From NCBI GenBank assembly GCA_905212215.1, contig CAJMDR010000070.1, positions 1 to 8,223 of the forward strand: 8,223 nucleotides of DNA. The letters run 5' to 3'. Shown here one piece after another: positions 1 to 7,113 of this stretch. A model generated the notes under the pieces. The model was not told where the DNA came from. It searched no databases and was given only the letters and a program-made list of their open reading frames with translations. The translations under genes were made by a program, and so were the position numbers. Origin of the DNA: an uncultured Porphyromonadaceae bacterium (GTDB lineage: Bacteria; Bacteroidota; Bacteroidia; Bacteroidales; Muribaculaceae). Position 1 is the stretch's first letter; each line of letters starts with the position of its first letter.

Positions 1-1266
1 GAAAGTGCGGAGCTTGATGTCTTTCCAAGCCACTTTCTCCTTGCGCACCTTTCTGCTCATGATATGCTCAACTTCGGGAGAATATTTTACTTCTCCGGAA
101 GCTAATTTCTTCGCGAGCTCTATTTTGGCCTTTGCGTTCTTGTTCTCGAATTCCTCTGTAAGTCCCATATATGCCACTTCCGCAGTGTTAGGCACGAACG
201 AGATTACAGTGTTGTCCATGGCTCCGTCAACAGCCTTTTCCACATCATCGGCAAGCAGAGCTCCGAGTTTCTTGCGCTCGCGGTAAATGTCGCCATCGTT
301 TCCACGGGAGAAATATATACGCTCAAACGAACAGGCTTTGCGGTCCTTTGGCTCCAGAATCTGTTCCAGACGCCAGTCGCCTTTCTGATCTACTATTATA
401 GCTTGTCCGGGTGTTAATTCTTTTACTTGGTCTGCTTTCAGATCGAAGGCAGTCAGGATTACCGGTCTTTCGCTGGCTACTACAGCTATTTCATCGTCTA
501 CATAATAGAAAGCGGGACGGATGCCGTTCACGTCGCGCAGAACCCACATGGAAGTGTTTCCTGCAATGCCGCAGATCACGTATCCGCCGTCCCATTTCGG
601 AGCGCAACGATGCAGGATATTGCAGACGTCAATGTCGGCCGCTATTTTCTCACTAAGCTCCATGCCGCGTAGTCCGGCGGCATGATTTATGGCATATACA
701 CGTTCGTTCTCGCGATCCAGAGCATGACCTATCTGTTCGAGAAGGATGAAACCGTCGGCGTAATAACGTGGATGCTGGCCGAGGTCGGTGATTTCCTTGA
801 ATACCTTGTCTACATTGGTGAGGTTGAAATTGCCGCAGAGCAGCATGTTTCTTGCCCTCCAGTTGTTACGGCGCATGAAAGGATGCACGTTGCTGAGACC
901 GCTTCTTCCTGTGGTGCTGTAGCGCAGATGACCCATGTACACTTCTCCTACGAAAGGACATTCCTCAAGGGTGTAGCCTTCTTCATCAATATGTCTCTGA
1001 ATCTCCTTGTGCACAGCACCGAAAACGCGGGTGATGGCGTCGGAGCCTTCGGCTCTTTCGCGGAATATGTATTCGCTGCCGGGATGGGCATATTGTTTGA
1101 CACATCCTATTCCGGCGCCTTCCTGACCACGGTTGTGCTCTTTCTCCATCATCAGATAGAGCTTGTTGAGTCCCCACAGTTCGGAACCGTATTTTTCCTT
1201 GTAATAAGAGAGAGGTTTGCGGAGTCGCAGCATCACCACTCCACATTCATGTTTGATCAGTTCCAT
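1..1266 (-). CDS. PurF-like amidophosphoribosyltransferase, class II glutamine amidotransferase (3' end beyond window)
   Basis: The frame is open for 422 codons from ATG 1266 to the window edge, so the C-terminus is missing. The N-terminal half is an Ntn-type class II glutamine amidotransferase. Cys8, in a HECGV context, is the expected nucleophile once a 7-residue propeptide is removed. HNRGQEGAG (residues 44-52) and GHLRYSTTG (112-120) match glutamine-site motifs of PurF. A phosphoribosyltransferase part begins around the CSFERIYFSR motif (312-321). FVPNTAEVAYMG (357-368) sits where PurF has its VPDSS-type segment. The PRPP signature (VDDSIVRGTT-like) would lie further on, outside the window. 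PurF makes phosphoribosylamine from PRPP and glutamine in the cytoplasm. The oxyanion segment reads GNFNLTN (145-151) where PurF usually has HNGNLVN. This and my memory of long Bacteroidetes paralogues suggest a variant family whose exact reaction is uncertain. It begins 19 bases after smpB and is probably last or near last in the operon. Confidence 0.85.
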   Translation of the reverse strand, partial: MELIKHECGVVMLRLRKPLSYYKEKYGSELWGLNKLYLMMEKEHNRGQEGAGIGCVKQYAHPGSEYIFRERAEGSDAITRVFGAVHKEIQRHIDEEGYTLEECPFVGEVYMGHLRYSTTGRSGLSNVHPFMRRNNWRARNMLLCGNFNLTNVDKVFKEITDLGQHPRYYADGFILLEQIGHALDRENERVYAINHAAGLRGMELSEKIAADIDVCNILHRCAPKWDGGYVICGIAGNTSMWVLRDVNGIRPAFYYVDDEIAVVASERPVILTAFDLKADQVKELTPGQAIIVDQKGDWRLEQILEPKDRKACSFERIYFSRGNDGDIYRERKKLGALLADDVEKAVDGAMDNTVISFVPNTAEVAYMGLTEEFENKNAKAKIELAKKLASGEVKYSPEVEHIMSRKVRKEKVAWKDIKLRTF

Positions 1267-1285
1267 ATTATGCTAAGCAAGAAGA

Positions 1286-1738
1286 TTATTTCTTGAAAAG
1301 ACGGTCAAGAGAACGTTTGTCCTCGCGCTCACGTATGCTCTGGCGTTTGTCGTATGCTTTTTTACCTCGGGCCACGCCTATTACGAGCTTCGCAAGTCCT
1401 TTGTCGGAGAGGAAGAGCCGCAGAGGGATAATGGTATAGCCGGCATCATCCGCTACTCTTGCGAGTTTTCGCAGTTCCTTGCGGGTAAGCAGAAGTTTAC
1501 GGTCGCGTCGTGAGGCATGATTGTTGTATGAACCATAGAAGTATTCGGCCACATACATGCCTTTCACCCACGCCTCGCCGTTGTCTATCACCACGTATGT
1601 GTCGGAAAGACCTGCCTTACCGTCGCGGATAGACTTTATTTCAGTACCCGTCAGCGCTATGCCTGCAGTATAGGTGTCGCTTATCTCATAGTCGAAAGTA
1701 GCGCGGCGGTTCTTTATGTTGATTTGCTGAGGTTTCAT
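1286..1738 (-). CDS. smpB: SsrA-binding protein SmpB
   Basis: This 150-residue protein is the usual size for SmpB, the partner of tmRNA (SsrA) in trans-translation. It carries alanyl-tmRNA to ribosomes stalled on broken messages so that the peptide is tagged for proteolysis. Family hallmarks are visible: [14 protein letters not shown] near the N-terminus, [14 protein letters not shown] (29-42), the basic [14 protein letters not shown] segment (71-84), [14 protein letters not shown] (114-127) and a basic C-terminal tail ending in LFKK, which in the family inserts into the empty mRNA channel. A GTG two codons upstream (1744) is in frame, but the ATG at 1738 matches the family N-terminus better. 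The gene lies 26 bases after the Yip1-like gene and 19 bases before the PurF-like gene, with no obvious promoter of its own, so it is probably read through from upstream. No ssrA gene was seen in the window. Confidence 0.96.
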   Translation of the reverse strand: MKPQQINIKNRRATFDYEISDTYTAGIALTGTEIKSIRDGKAGLSDTYVVIDNGEAWVKGMYVAEYFYGSYNNHASRRDRKLLLTRKELRKLARVADDAGYTIIPLRLFLSDKGLAKLVIGVARGKKAYDKRQSIREREDKRSLDRLFKK

Positions 1739-1764
1739 ATACACTAAACGCTGTTATACAGGTT

Positions 1765-2493
1765 CTATGTTTGCGGCGGGAGCATGATTCCCAACAACTC
1801 GTATACAAGAAATGGTAGCGCCAGGATGAGAAGGACAAGTGCCACCCAGGTTGAGATACGTCGCTGCGAAGGTATTCTGAGCGCAGGGATTCCCTTATAC
1901 GACAGATAGATCGTATATGCGGGAGTGGCCGCCAGAATAACCTCCAGGAAAGGCAGGCATTCATAGAGGAAGAAGAAGAATTCCAATGTAGCCAGCAATC
2001 CTGCCACATAGCAGTGGCCGAAAGGCGAGTCCACCTTTTTCGCACAGTCTTGCCGCATTAGCAGCCGGGCTATGGGGAAAGTGAGGAAGTATGTGGCAAA
2101 GAAAGCCACAAACACGCATGTTGCCTCTATGAGGCAACTGCTCACACTAACGTTGGGAAAATAGAATTTTCGGGCGAAGGCGCCTAAGGCCGCGAGGGCG
2201 GCGAGAGGGTAGAACACCGAAGACTCCATGGCCGCGGGCGAGAGGCGTTGCTGCCGCATCGCTTTCCATCCTGCCAAGGGGGTTGCCCACACTCGTAGCC
2301 AACTGCGCCATGCTCCGGGCCGGTGGCGGGGATTGCCTTTGTCGGCTTTCTCCTCATCATCCTCATCGTAGCAGGCGGAATCATCGTCATCTTCATACAA
2401 CGGGGAATCTTTCTTCTCGTTGTATAAAGACTCGTTGTCCGTGTCATCGAGGCGTGGGGTGTATTCTTCGCCTTTATATTCTTTTTCCTTCAT
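1765..2493 (-). CDS. Yip1-like multispanning membrane protein with acidic N-terminal tail
   Basis: This 242-residue protein has two parts. Residues 1-60 are hydrophilic and strongly acidic, including YEDDDDSACYDEDDEE at about 33-48, and are probably disordered. From about residue 65 (WLRVWATPLAGWKAM) it resembles Yip1-domain membrane proteins, which often begin with a segment of the type 'P..tw..i' followed by five helices. Hydrophobic segments are visible at about 93-108, 119-146, 161-182, 184-199 and 214-237. No signal peptide or catalytic motif is seen. Bacterial Yip1-domain proteins have no settled function, so none is assigned. Its ATG overlaps the rfbB stop as ATGA, so translation is likely coupled to rfbB. 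The next gene, smpB, follows after 26 bases. The Yip1 assignment rests on general topology and a remembered family pattern, not on a search; an unrelated five-helix inner-membrane protein is possible. Confidence 0.75.
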   Translation of the reverse strand: MKEKEYKGEEYTPRLDDTDNESLYNEKKDSPLYEDDDDSACYDEDDEEKADKGNPRHRPGAWRSWLRVWATPLAGWKAMRQQRLSPAAMESSVFYPLAALAALGAFARKFYFPNVSVSSCLIEATCVFVAFFATYFLTFPIARLLMRQDCAKKVDSPFGHCYVAGLLATLEFFFFLYECLPFLEVILAATPAYTIYLSYKGIPALRIPSQRRISTWVALVLLILALPFLVYELLGIMLPPQT

Positions 2494-3569
2494 CGGTTTT
2501 CGTACATGGCCCGGTAATAGTCCTGGTAATCTCCCGAGGTAATATTATCGATCCATTCCTGATTTTCCAGATACCAGCTAACAGTCTTCCGCAGTCCTTC
2601 TTCAAACTGGAGGCTCGGTTTCCACCCGAGTTCCTTATTGAGTTTAGTAGCATCAATGGCATAGCGGAGGTCATGTCCTGCCCTGTCTTTGACGTATGTG
2701 ATGAGCTTTTCTGCGTCACCTTCAGGACGGCCGAGCTGACGATCCACTTCGCGGCACAGCATGCGAACGAGGTCTATGTTGCTGAGCTCATTAAAGCCTC
2801 CGATATTGTATGTGTCGCCCGGTTTACCTTTGTGGAAAACAAGGTCAATGGCCGCTGCATGATCTTCAACAAACAGCCAGTCGCGTATGTTGAGTCCTTT
2901 TCCATAGACTGGCAGAGGCTTATGGTGACGAATGTTGTTTATGAAGAGCGGAATAAGCTTCTCCGGGAACTGGTAAGGACCGTAGTTATTGGAACAGTTC
3001 GTTATCAGAGAAGGGAAACCGTAAGTGTCATGGTAAGCTCTCACAAAATGGTCACTCGACGCTTTCGATGCACTGTAAGGAGAATGCGGGGAATACGGAG
3101 TGGACTCTGTAAACATCCCTTCTCCTAACGGTAAGGCGCCGTAAACCTCGTCAGTACTGATATGGTAAAAGAGTTTTCCCTTGAAACATTCGGGAGTGAC
3201 GCTCCATACCCTCCTTGCAGCTTCAAGCAGCGAAAGGGTGCCCATTACATTTGTACGGGCGAATACGAACGGATCCGTAATGCTACGGTCCACATGGCTC
3301 TCGGCGGCGAGATGGATTATGCCGTCAATTTCGTAACGCTCCATGATGGATTGCATGGCGTCCAGGTCTGTAATGTCGGCGCGTTCAAAAACATAATTGT
3401 CGGCATCGGCAATGTCGTCGAGGTTCCGCAGGTTTCCGGCGTATGTAAGCTTGTCGAGGTTTACTATGCGGTAGTTCGGATAGCGTTTCACCAGACGGCG
3501 CACTACATGGCTGCCGATAAATCCGGCGCCACCGGTAACCATTATATTGCGTTCATACTTTCCGGTCAT
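2490..3569 (-). CDS. rfbB: dTDP-glucose 4,6-dehydratase (RmlB)
   Basis: RmlB converts dTDP-D-glucose to dTDP-4-keto-6-deoxy-D-glucose using bound NAD+, the second step of dTDP-L-rhamnose synthesis. The 359-residue protein is an extended short-chain dehydrogenase: the NAD-binding GGAGFIGSH motif is at 13-21, followed by NLDKLTYAGN (37-46), where Asp39 would contact the NAD ribose, and LAAESHVDRS (87-96). The active site is ISTDEVYG (137-144), giving the Asp140-Glu141 pair that removes water, with Tyr165 and Lys169 of the YSASK motif. NCSNNYGPYQFPEKLIP (191-207) and NIRDWLFVEDH (227-237) are further dehydratase signatures. The open frame continues 48 codons upstream to 3713, but that part lies inside the reductase coding sequence and lacks family resemblance. 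The ATG at 3569 gives the normal N-terminus and overlaps the rfbCD stop as ATGA, implying coupled translation. Its own stop overlaps the next start the same way. Confidence 0.97.
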   Translation of the reverse strand: MTGKYERNIMVTGGAGFIGSHVVRRLVKRYPNYRIVNLDKLTYAGNLRNLDDIADADNYVFERADITDLDAMQSIMERYEIDGIIHLAAESHVDRSITDPFVFARTNVMGTLSLLEAARRVWSVTPECFKGKLFYHISTDEVYGALPLGEGMFTESTPYSPHSPYSASKASSDHFVRAYHDTYGFPSLITNCSNNYGPYQFPEKLIPLFINNIRHHKPLPVYGKGLNIRDWLFVEDHAAAIDLVFHKGKPGDTYNIGGFNELSNIDLVRMLCREVDRQLGRPEGDAEKLITYVKDRAGHDLRYAIDATKLNKELGWKPSLQFEEGLRKTVSWYLENQEWIDNITSGDYQDYYRAMYENR

Positions 3570-5005
3570 TGTTCCATAAGATTTGTTATGCATTTGGCGA
3601 GAGAATCGCGCCAATAAGGTATGCTGAGGTTGAAAGTGCGTGTGATTTTGTTCTTGCTGAGCACGGAGTAACTTGGTCTTGCTGCGGGAGTAGGATAATC
3701 TGCGGTGGTGCATGGTGAAACCTTGCAGTTATTGAGGTTACTCAGTCGCTGTATCTCCACGGCGAAGTCATACCATGTTGCGGTGCCGAGGTTTGAATAA
3801 TGGTAAGTAGCCGGTTTACCTGGATTGTCAACCACTGTCATGATAGCCTCCGCCAGATCTCCTGCATAGGTGGGGGTTCCCGTCTGGTCAGCCACCACTC
3901 GAAGTTCCTTATGGTCTGCCATAAGGCGTTGCATCGTCTTCACGAAGTTGTTTCCGAACTCCGAATAAAGCCAAGCTGTGCGGATAATGGTGTAATGGCA
4001 GCCAGAAGCCTTCACCATCTCCTCGCCTTCGAGTTTCGTCATGCCATAAACACCGAGTGGAGAAGTAGGTGTCGTCTCCTCGATGGGAGTGTTGAGTGTC
4101 TTCTGTCCGAATACGTAATCTGTGCTGAGGTGGATGAGGTGGGCATTATGGCGTTTCGAGGCATTCGCCAACAGTCCGGCAGCTTCAGTGTTGAGCTTGT
4201 GAGCCTTGGCGGTATCCGTCTCTGCATGGTTGACGTCGGTATAGGCTGCGCAGTTTATTATGATGTTCGGGCGGAACGAGGCCATTATCTTCTCTATGGA
4301 TTCCGGCGATGTAATGTCCATTTCCTCGTAGTCGGTGAAAAGGAACTCATGCTTGTCATCGTGTTCGGCAATGCGTTGGAGGCTCTTGCCGAGCTGTCCG
4401 TTTGCTCCGGTGACGAGGATGCGGCATCCGATACGTTGTTCCTCACCGTTTTCTCCATTCTTTTTATTTAGCCATTGAGAAAGAGTAGGACGATGGCTGT
4501 CTTTTTCCGAGACTATGGCCTCGGCAAGGTCTATCTGCCAGTCGATGCCTAATTCCGGGTCGTTGTAAGCTATGCCGTCTTCCGCTTCCGGACAGTAATA
4601 ATTGTCGCATTTATAAAGAAAATGGGCGCTCTCGCTGAGCACGGCGAATCCATGTGCGAAACCACGGGGTATGAATAGCTGGCGATGGTTATCTCCGCTC
4701 AGTTCCACTGCCACATGTTGTCCGAAAGTTGGTGAGCCGCTGCGCAGATCCACAGCAATGTCAAGCACTTTGCCTTCGGTCACCCTTACCAGTTTAGCCT
4801 GGGCATGTTCATCGCGCTGGAAATGCAGTCCGCGTACCACAAGGCCTTGGCTGAAACTTTCGTTGTCCTGAACAAAATGTACGTCGGCCACGTTGCGGCG
4901 GAATTCCCTTTCGCAGAAACTTTCGTAGAAGTAACCTCTGGAATCGCCGAAGACACGCGGTTCTATTATCTTGACATCCGCAATGGCGGTCTTAATTACT
5001 TTCAT
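3566..5005 (-). CDS. rfbC-rfbD: Fused dTDP-4-dehydrorhamnose 3,5-epimerase / dTDP-4-dehydrorhamnose reductase (RmlC-RmlD)
   Basis: One 479-residue frame carries two normally separate enzymes that catalyse the last two steps to dTDP-L-rhamnose. Residues 1-180 are RmlC, a cupin epimerase: EPRVFGDSRGYFYESF (15-30), VVRGLHFQ (56-63) with the catalytic His61, QAKLVRV (69-75), IPRGFAHGFAVLS (112-124), FLYKCDNYY (129-137) with the conserved Tyr131, and SEKD (166-169) with Asp169 of the His-Asp dyad. Residues 181-192 form a hydrophilic linker (KKNGENGEEQRI). Residues 195-479 are RmlD: the nucleotide-binding motif RILVTGANGQLG (195-206), LSTDYVFG (293-300) and the YGMTK active-site motif with Tyr320 and Lys324. 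All key residues seen in the separate enzymes are present, so both activities look intact. There is no in-frame Met at the domain boundary, so separate initiation of RmlD is unlikely. The start at 5005 gives the usual RmlC N-terminus. It lies 48 bases after rfbA and overlaps rfbB by four bases. Confidence 0.93.
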   Translation of the reverse strand: MKVIKTAIADVKIIEPRVFGDSRGYFYESFCEREFRRNVADVHFVQDNESFSQGLVVRGLHFQRDEHAQAKLVRVTEGKVLDIAVDLRSGSPTFGQHVAVELSGDNHRQLFIPRGFAHGFAVLSESAHFLYKCDNYYCPEAEDGIAYNDPELGIDWQIDLAEAIVSEKDSHRPTLSQWLNKKNGENGEEQRIGCRILVTGANGQLGKSLQRIAEHDDKHEFLFTDYEEMDITSPESIEKIMASFRPNIIINCAAYTDVNHAETDTAKAHKLNTEAAGLLANASKRHNAHLIHLSTDYVFGQKTLNTPIEETTPTSPLGVYGMTKLEGEEMVKASGCHYTIIRTAWLYSEFGNNFVKTMQRLMADHKELRVVADQTGTPTYAGDLAEAIMTVVDNPGKPATYHYSNLGTATWYDFAVEIQRLSNLNNCKVSPCTTADYPTPAARPSYSVLSKNKITRTFNLSIPYWRDSLAKCITNLMEQ

Positions 5006-5053
5006 GGTTTGAATATGCGCTGTTATTGCACTATTATCGTTTGCCCGGCGGAT

Positions 5054-5929
5054 TTAATCTTCCGCCAACAGTCCGGCAAGATATTGTCCGTATTCGTTTT
5101 TAGCCATCAGATCGGCTGATTCCTGTAGTTTTTCCCTGGAGATCCATCCTCGGCGGTATGCCATTGCCTCCAGACAGGCTATCTTCAGTCCCTGACGTTT
5201 CTCCAGCACTTCCACATAGATTGAGGCGTCGGCAAGGCTATCGTGGGTTCCGGTGTCGAGCCATGCGAAACCGCGTTCCAGCTTCTGCACAATCAGTTTT
5301 TCGCGTTTTAGGTATTCCTGGTTCACCGAGGTGATTTCCAGCTCTCCTCTTTGCGAAGGCTTGACGTTGGCTGCCACATCCACAACATCGTTGGGGTAGA
5401 AGTATAACCCGGTCACGGCATAGTTGCTCTTTGGTTCAGCCGGCTTTTCTTCTATTCCGAGGCATTTGCCGTTCTTGTCGAATTCGGCTACGCCGTATCG
5501 CTCAGGATCCGCCACCCAGTATCCGAAAACAGTAGCTTCTCCCTCTTTTGCTCTTAGTCTTGCCTGTTGCAGCATAGGCTCGAAGCCCGTGCCGTGGAAG
5601 ATGTTGTCTCCCAACACCATGCATACGTCGTCGTCGCCTATGAATTCACGACCGATGATGAAAGCCTGAGCGAGGCCGTCGGGGCTTGGTTGAACGGCAT
5701 AGTTCATTTTTACTCCGAAATGGCTGCCGTCGCCGAGTAAGCGCTCAAAATTCGGCAGATCGTCAGGAGTGGATATGAGCAGGATGTCGCGTATGCCGGC
5801 ACGCATGAGCGTGGACAATGGGTAATAAACCATCGGCTTATCGTAAATAGGCAGCAATTGCTTGCTGACAGCTCTGGTGATGGGGTAGAGGCGCGTTCCG
5901 CTTCCTCCTGCCAATACTATGCCTTTCAT
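5054..5929 (-). CDS. rfbA: Glucose-1-phosphate thymidylyltransferase (RmlA)
   Basis: RmlA makes dTDP-D-glucose from glucose-1-phosphate and dTTP, the committed and usually feedback-inhibited step of dTDP-L-rhamnose synthesis in the cytoplasm. At 291 residues it is standard length. The N-terminal nucleotide-binding signature [13 protein letters not shown] (6-18) is followed by [12 protein letters not shown] (22-33), [11 protein letters not shown] (80-90), VLGDNIFHG (105-113) with metal-binding Asp108, YGVAEF (145-150), IEEKP (159-163), GLYFY (174-178), RGELEIT (194-200) and WLDTGTHDS (223-231) with the second metal Asp225. The Met at 5929 is fixed by the glycine-rich motif beginning six residues later. 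It is the first gene of the minus-strand run, with a Bacteroidetes-type promoter immediately upstream, so its mRNA may be leaderless. The next gene starts 48 bases after its TAA, with no terminator visible in the gap. Confidence 0.98.
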   Translation of the reverse strand: MKGIVLAGGSGTRLYPITRAVSKQLLPIYDKPMVYYPLSTLMRAGIRDILLISTPDDLPNFERLLGDGSHFGVKMNYAVQPSPDGLAQAFIIGREFIGDDDVCMVLGDNIFHGTGFEPMLQQARLRAKEGEATVFGYWVADPERYGVAEFDKNGKCLGIEEKPAEPKSNYAVTGLYFYPNDVVDVAANVKPSQRGELEITSVNQEYLKREKLIVQKLERGFAWLDTGTHDSLADASIYVEVLEKRQGLKIACLEAMAYRRGWISREKLQESADLMAKNEYGQYLAGLLAED

Positions 5930-5933
5930 ACTG

Positions 5934-5964
5934 CAAAGTTAGTGAATTTTTATGACATTTGCAA
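5934..5964 (-). promoter_or_regulatory. Bacteroidetes-type promoter of the rfb operon
   Basis: On the minus strand the sequence TAACTTTG (5941-5934) matches the -7 consensus TAnnTTTG at every fixed position. A TTG (5964-5962, within GTTG) lies 20 bases upstream and fits the -33 TTTG element with one mismatch. Only four bases (CAGT) separate the -7 box from the rfbA ATG, so transcription is predicted to start within a few bases of the start codon. This promoter would drive rfbA and probably the whole run down to the PurF-like gene. Position and consensus are seen directly; activity is inferred. Confidence 0.75.
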
Positions 5965-5996
5965 CTGTAGGCACTCCTATGTTATGGCGTGAGAAA

Positions 5997-6011
5997 AACA
6001 ATTTTATTGTT
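5997..6011. repeat. Small AT-rich inverted repeat in the divergent intergenic region
   Basis: AACAAT (5997-6002) and ATTGTT (6006-6011) form a perfect 6-base inverted repeat around a 3-base centre. It lies between the two divergent genes, about 45-70 bases before the possible galactanase starts. It could be a regulator site or simply chance in AT-rich DNA. The rest of the 125-base gap (5930-6054) shows only the rfb promoter and a weak plus-strand match to the -7 box (TACGTTTA, 6038-6045) with no convincing -33 partner. Confidence 0.25.
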
Positions 6012-6054
6012 GCCACAGATAATTAATCTTCTGTTTTTACGTTTACTATTCAGT

Positions 6055-7113
6055 ATGAATAAGATTCGTTTCAGCAACATGAGGGCAAAACTTGCTCTGG
6101 TATTTGCCTCTGTCATTTTAAATATATCCATTGCATCGGCCGATTCTTTCTGGCTCGGCGGCGACATTAGCGGCGTTTCAGCCGATGAGGCGAGAGGCCG
6201 AGTCTTTTATGATAAAGATGGTAATGTGGCTGATCCTTTCCAGCTGATGCGCGATGCCGGCATGAATTCCATACGTCTGCGTGTATGGGTGGATCCCACC
6301 GATGGTTTCTGTTCTCCCGGCGATGTAACGCAGATGGCACTCCGTGCACAGGAACTCGGTATGCCGGTGATGGTAGACTTTCATTACAGCGACTGGTGGG
6401 CCGATCCCGGCAAGCAGAACATTCCGGCGGCATGGAAAGATATGGACCTTGACGAGATGTGCAGCGCCCTTGCGGAACATACACGTAGCACTCTTGAGGA
6501 ATTGTTGGCTAACAATATAGACGTGAAGTGGGTGCAGGTAGGCAACGAGACCACGCATGGTTTTCTGTGGCCGATGGGACGGTTCGAGGAGAATCCGGAG
6601 AATTATGCCCGTCTTACCCAGGCGGGAATAGATGCTGTGAAAGAGGTTTATCCCGATGCTCAGGTGATCATACATCTTGACAATGGTTTCGATCAGGATC
6701 TGTATGACAGAGTGTTCGACTCACTGCTTGACAACGGAGTGAAATGGGACATGATAGGCATGAGTCTTTATCCTTTCTGGGCCATGGAAGGCGGTTTCCG
6801 TCCTGACGAGGATTCAACACTCAACGACTGTATTGCCAACATAAAGCATCTTAAGGAGAAATATGGCACCGACATCATGATTACCGAGGTGGGAGTGGAT
6901 GCCCGCGAACCGGAAAAAGGATATGACTTTATGGTGAAGATGTTCGACAAAGTGCTTGACGAAACCGACGGAGCCTGCAAGGGAGTCTACTATTGGGCGC
7001 CGGAAATCAATGCAGATGCCGATTATCATCTTGGAGCGTTCGCCAACGACCGTCCCACAAAAATCATGGATTCATTCCGTTATGCCGCCGAAAAGGCAGC
7101 TAAACGCAAATAG
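6055..7113 (+). CDS. GH53 arabinogalactan endo-beta-1,4-galactanase, secreted
   Basis: The product is a family GH53 (clan GH-A, retaining TIM barrel) enzyme, which hydrolyses beta-1,4-galactan chains of plant pectin (type I arabinogalactan). Counting from Met 6055, a signal peptide (basic start, hydrophobic LALVFASVILNISIA, ASA cleavage site) ends before DSFW at about residue 30. The mature part starts with the family hallmark GGDISGVSADE, then MRDAGMNSIRLRVWVDP, MVDFHYSDWWADPGKQ, VQVGNETTHGFLWP with the acid/base Glu165 (codon 6547-6549), IGMSLYPFW, and MITEVG with nucleophile Glu278 (codon 6886-6888), ending near GVYYWAPE. No Cys follows the cleavage site, so it is not a lipoprotein and is probably periplasmic or released. 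At 352 residues it is a bare catalytic domain with no carbohydrate-binding module. In-frame alternatives are ATG 6079, which leaves a cleaner 21-residue signal peptide, and GTG 5989, which is unlikely. It stands alone, divergent from rfbA, with no SusC/SusD genes in view. Confidence 0.93.
   Translation: MNKIRFSNMRAKLALVFASVILNISIASADSFWLGGDISGVSADEARGRVFYDKDGNVADPFQLMRDAGMNSIRLRVWVDPTDGFCSPGDVTQMALRAQELGMPVMVDFHYSDWWADPGKQNIPAAWKDMDLDEMCSALAEHTRSTLEELLANNIDVKWVQVGNETTHGFLWPMGRFEENPENYARLTQAGIDAVKEVYPDAQVIIHLDNGFDQDLYDRVFDSLLDNGVKWDMIGMSLYPFWAMEGGFRPDEDSTLNDCIANIKHLKEKYGTDIMITEVGVDAREPEKGYDFMVKMFDKVLDETDGACKGVYYWAPEINADADYHLGAFANDRPTKIMDSFRYAAEKAAKRK

Noticed and set aside
682..1296. A 204-codon plus-strand open frame opposite the PurF-like gene
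   Set aside because: It is antisense to a frame with clear enzyme motifs, has no family resemblance, and is explained by codon bias of the real gene.
2341..2460. Trinucleotide-like TCA/TCT repetition suggesting a microsatellite
   Set aside because: It is imperfect and encodes the Asp/Glu-rich tail of the Yip1-like protein, so coding composition explains it.
2283..3128. A 281-codon plus-strand open frame across rfbB and the Yip1-like gene
   Set aside because: It runs antisense to the conserved rfbB frame, its translation shows no recognisable domain, and it crosses the junction of two real genes.
3570..3713. A 48-codon N-terminal extension of rfbB
   Set aside because: It lies within the RmlD coding sequence, has a basic composition unlike the family, and the ATG at 3569 gives the standard RmlB N-terminus.
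3800..4471. A 223-codon plus-strand open frame opposite the RmlD domain
   Set aside because: It is a shadow of the reductase frame with no recognisable motif.
5954..5961. GACATTTG as a plus-strand -7 promoter box for the galactanase gene
   Set aside because: It misses the conserved T at the first position and has no TTTG-like element about 20 bases upstream.
5989..6054. A GTG start adding 22 hydrophobic residues before the galactanase signal peptide
   Set aside because: It would create two hydrophobic stretches, uses a weaker start codon, and overlaps the AT-rich intergenic region. The ATG starts at 6055 or 6079 give a normal signal peptide.
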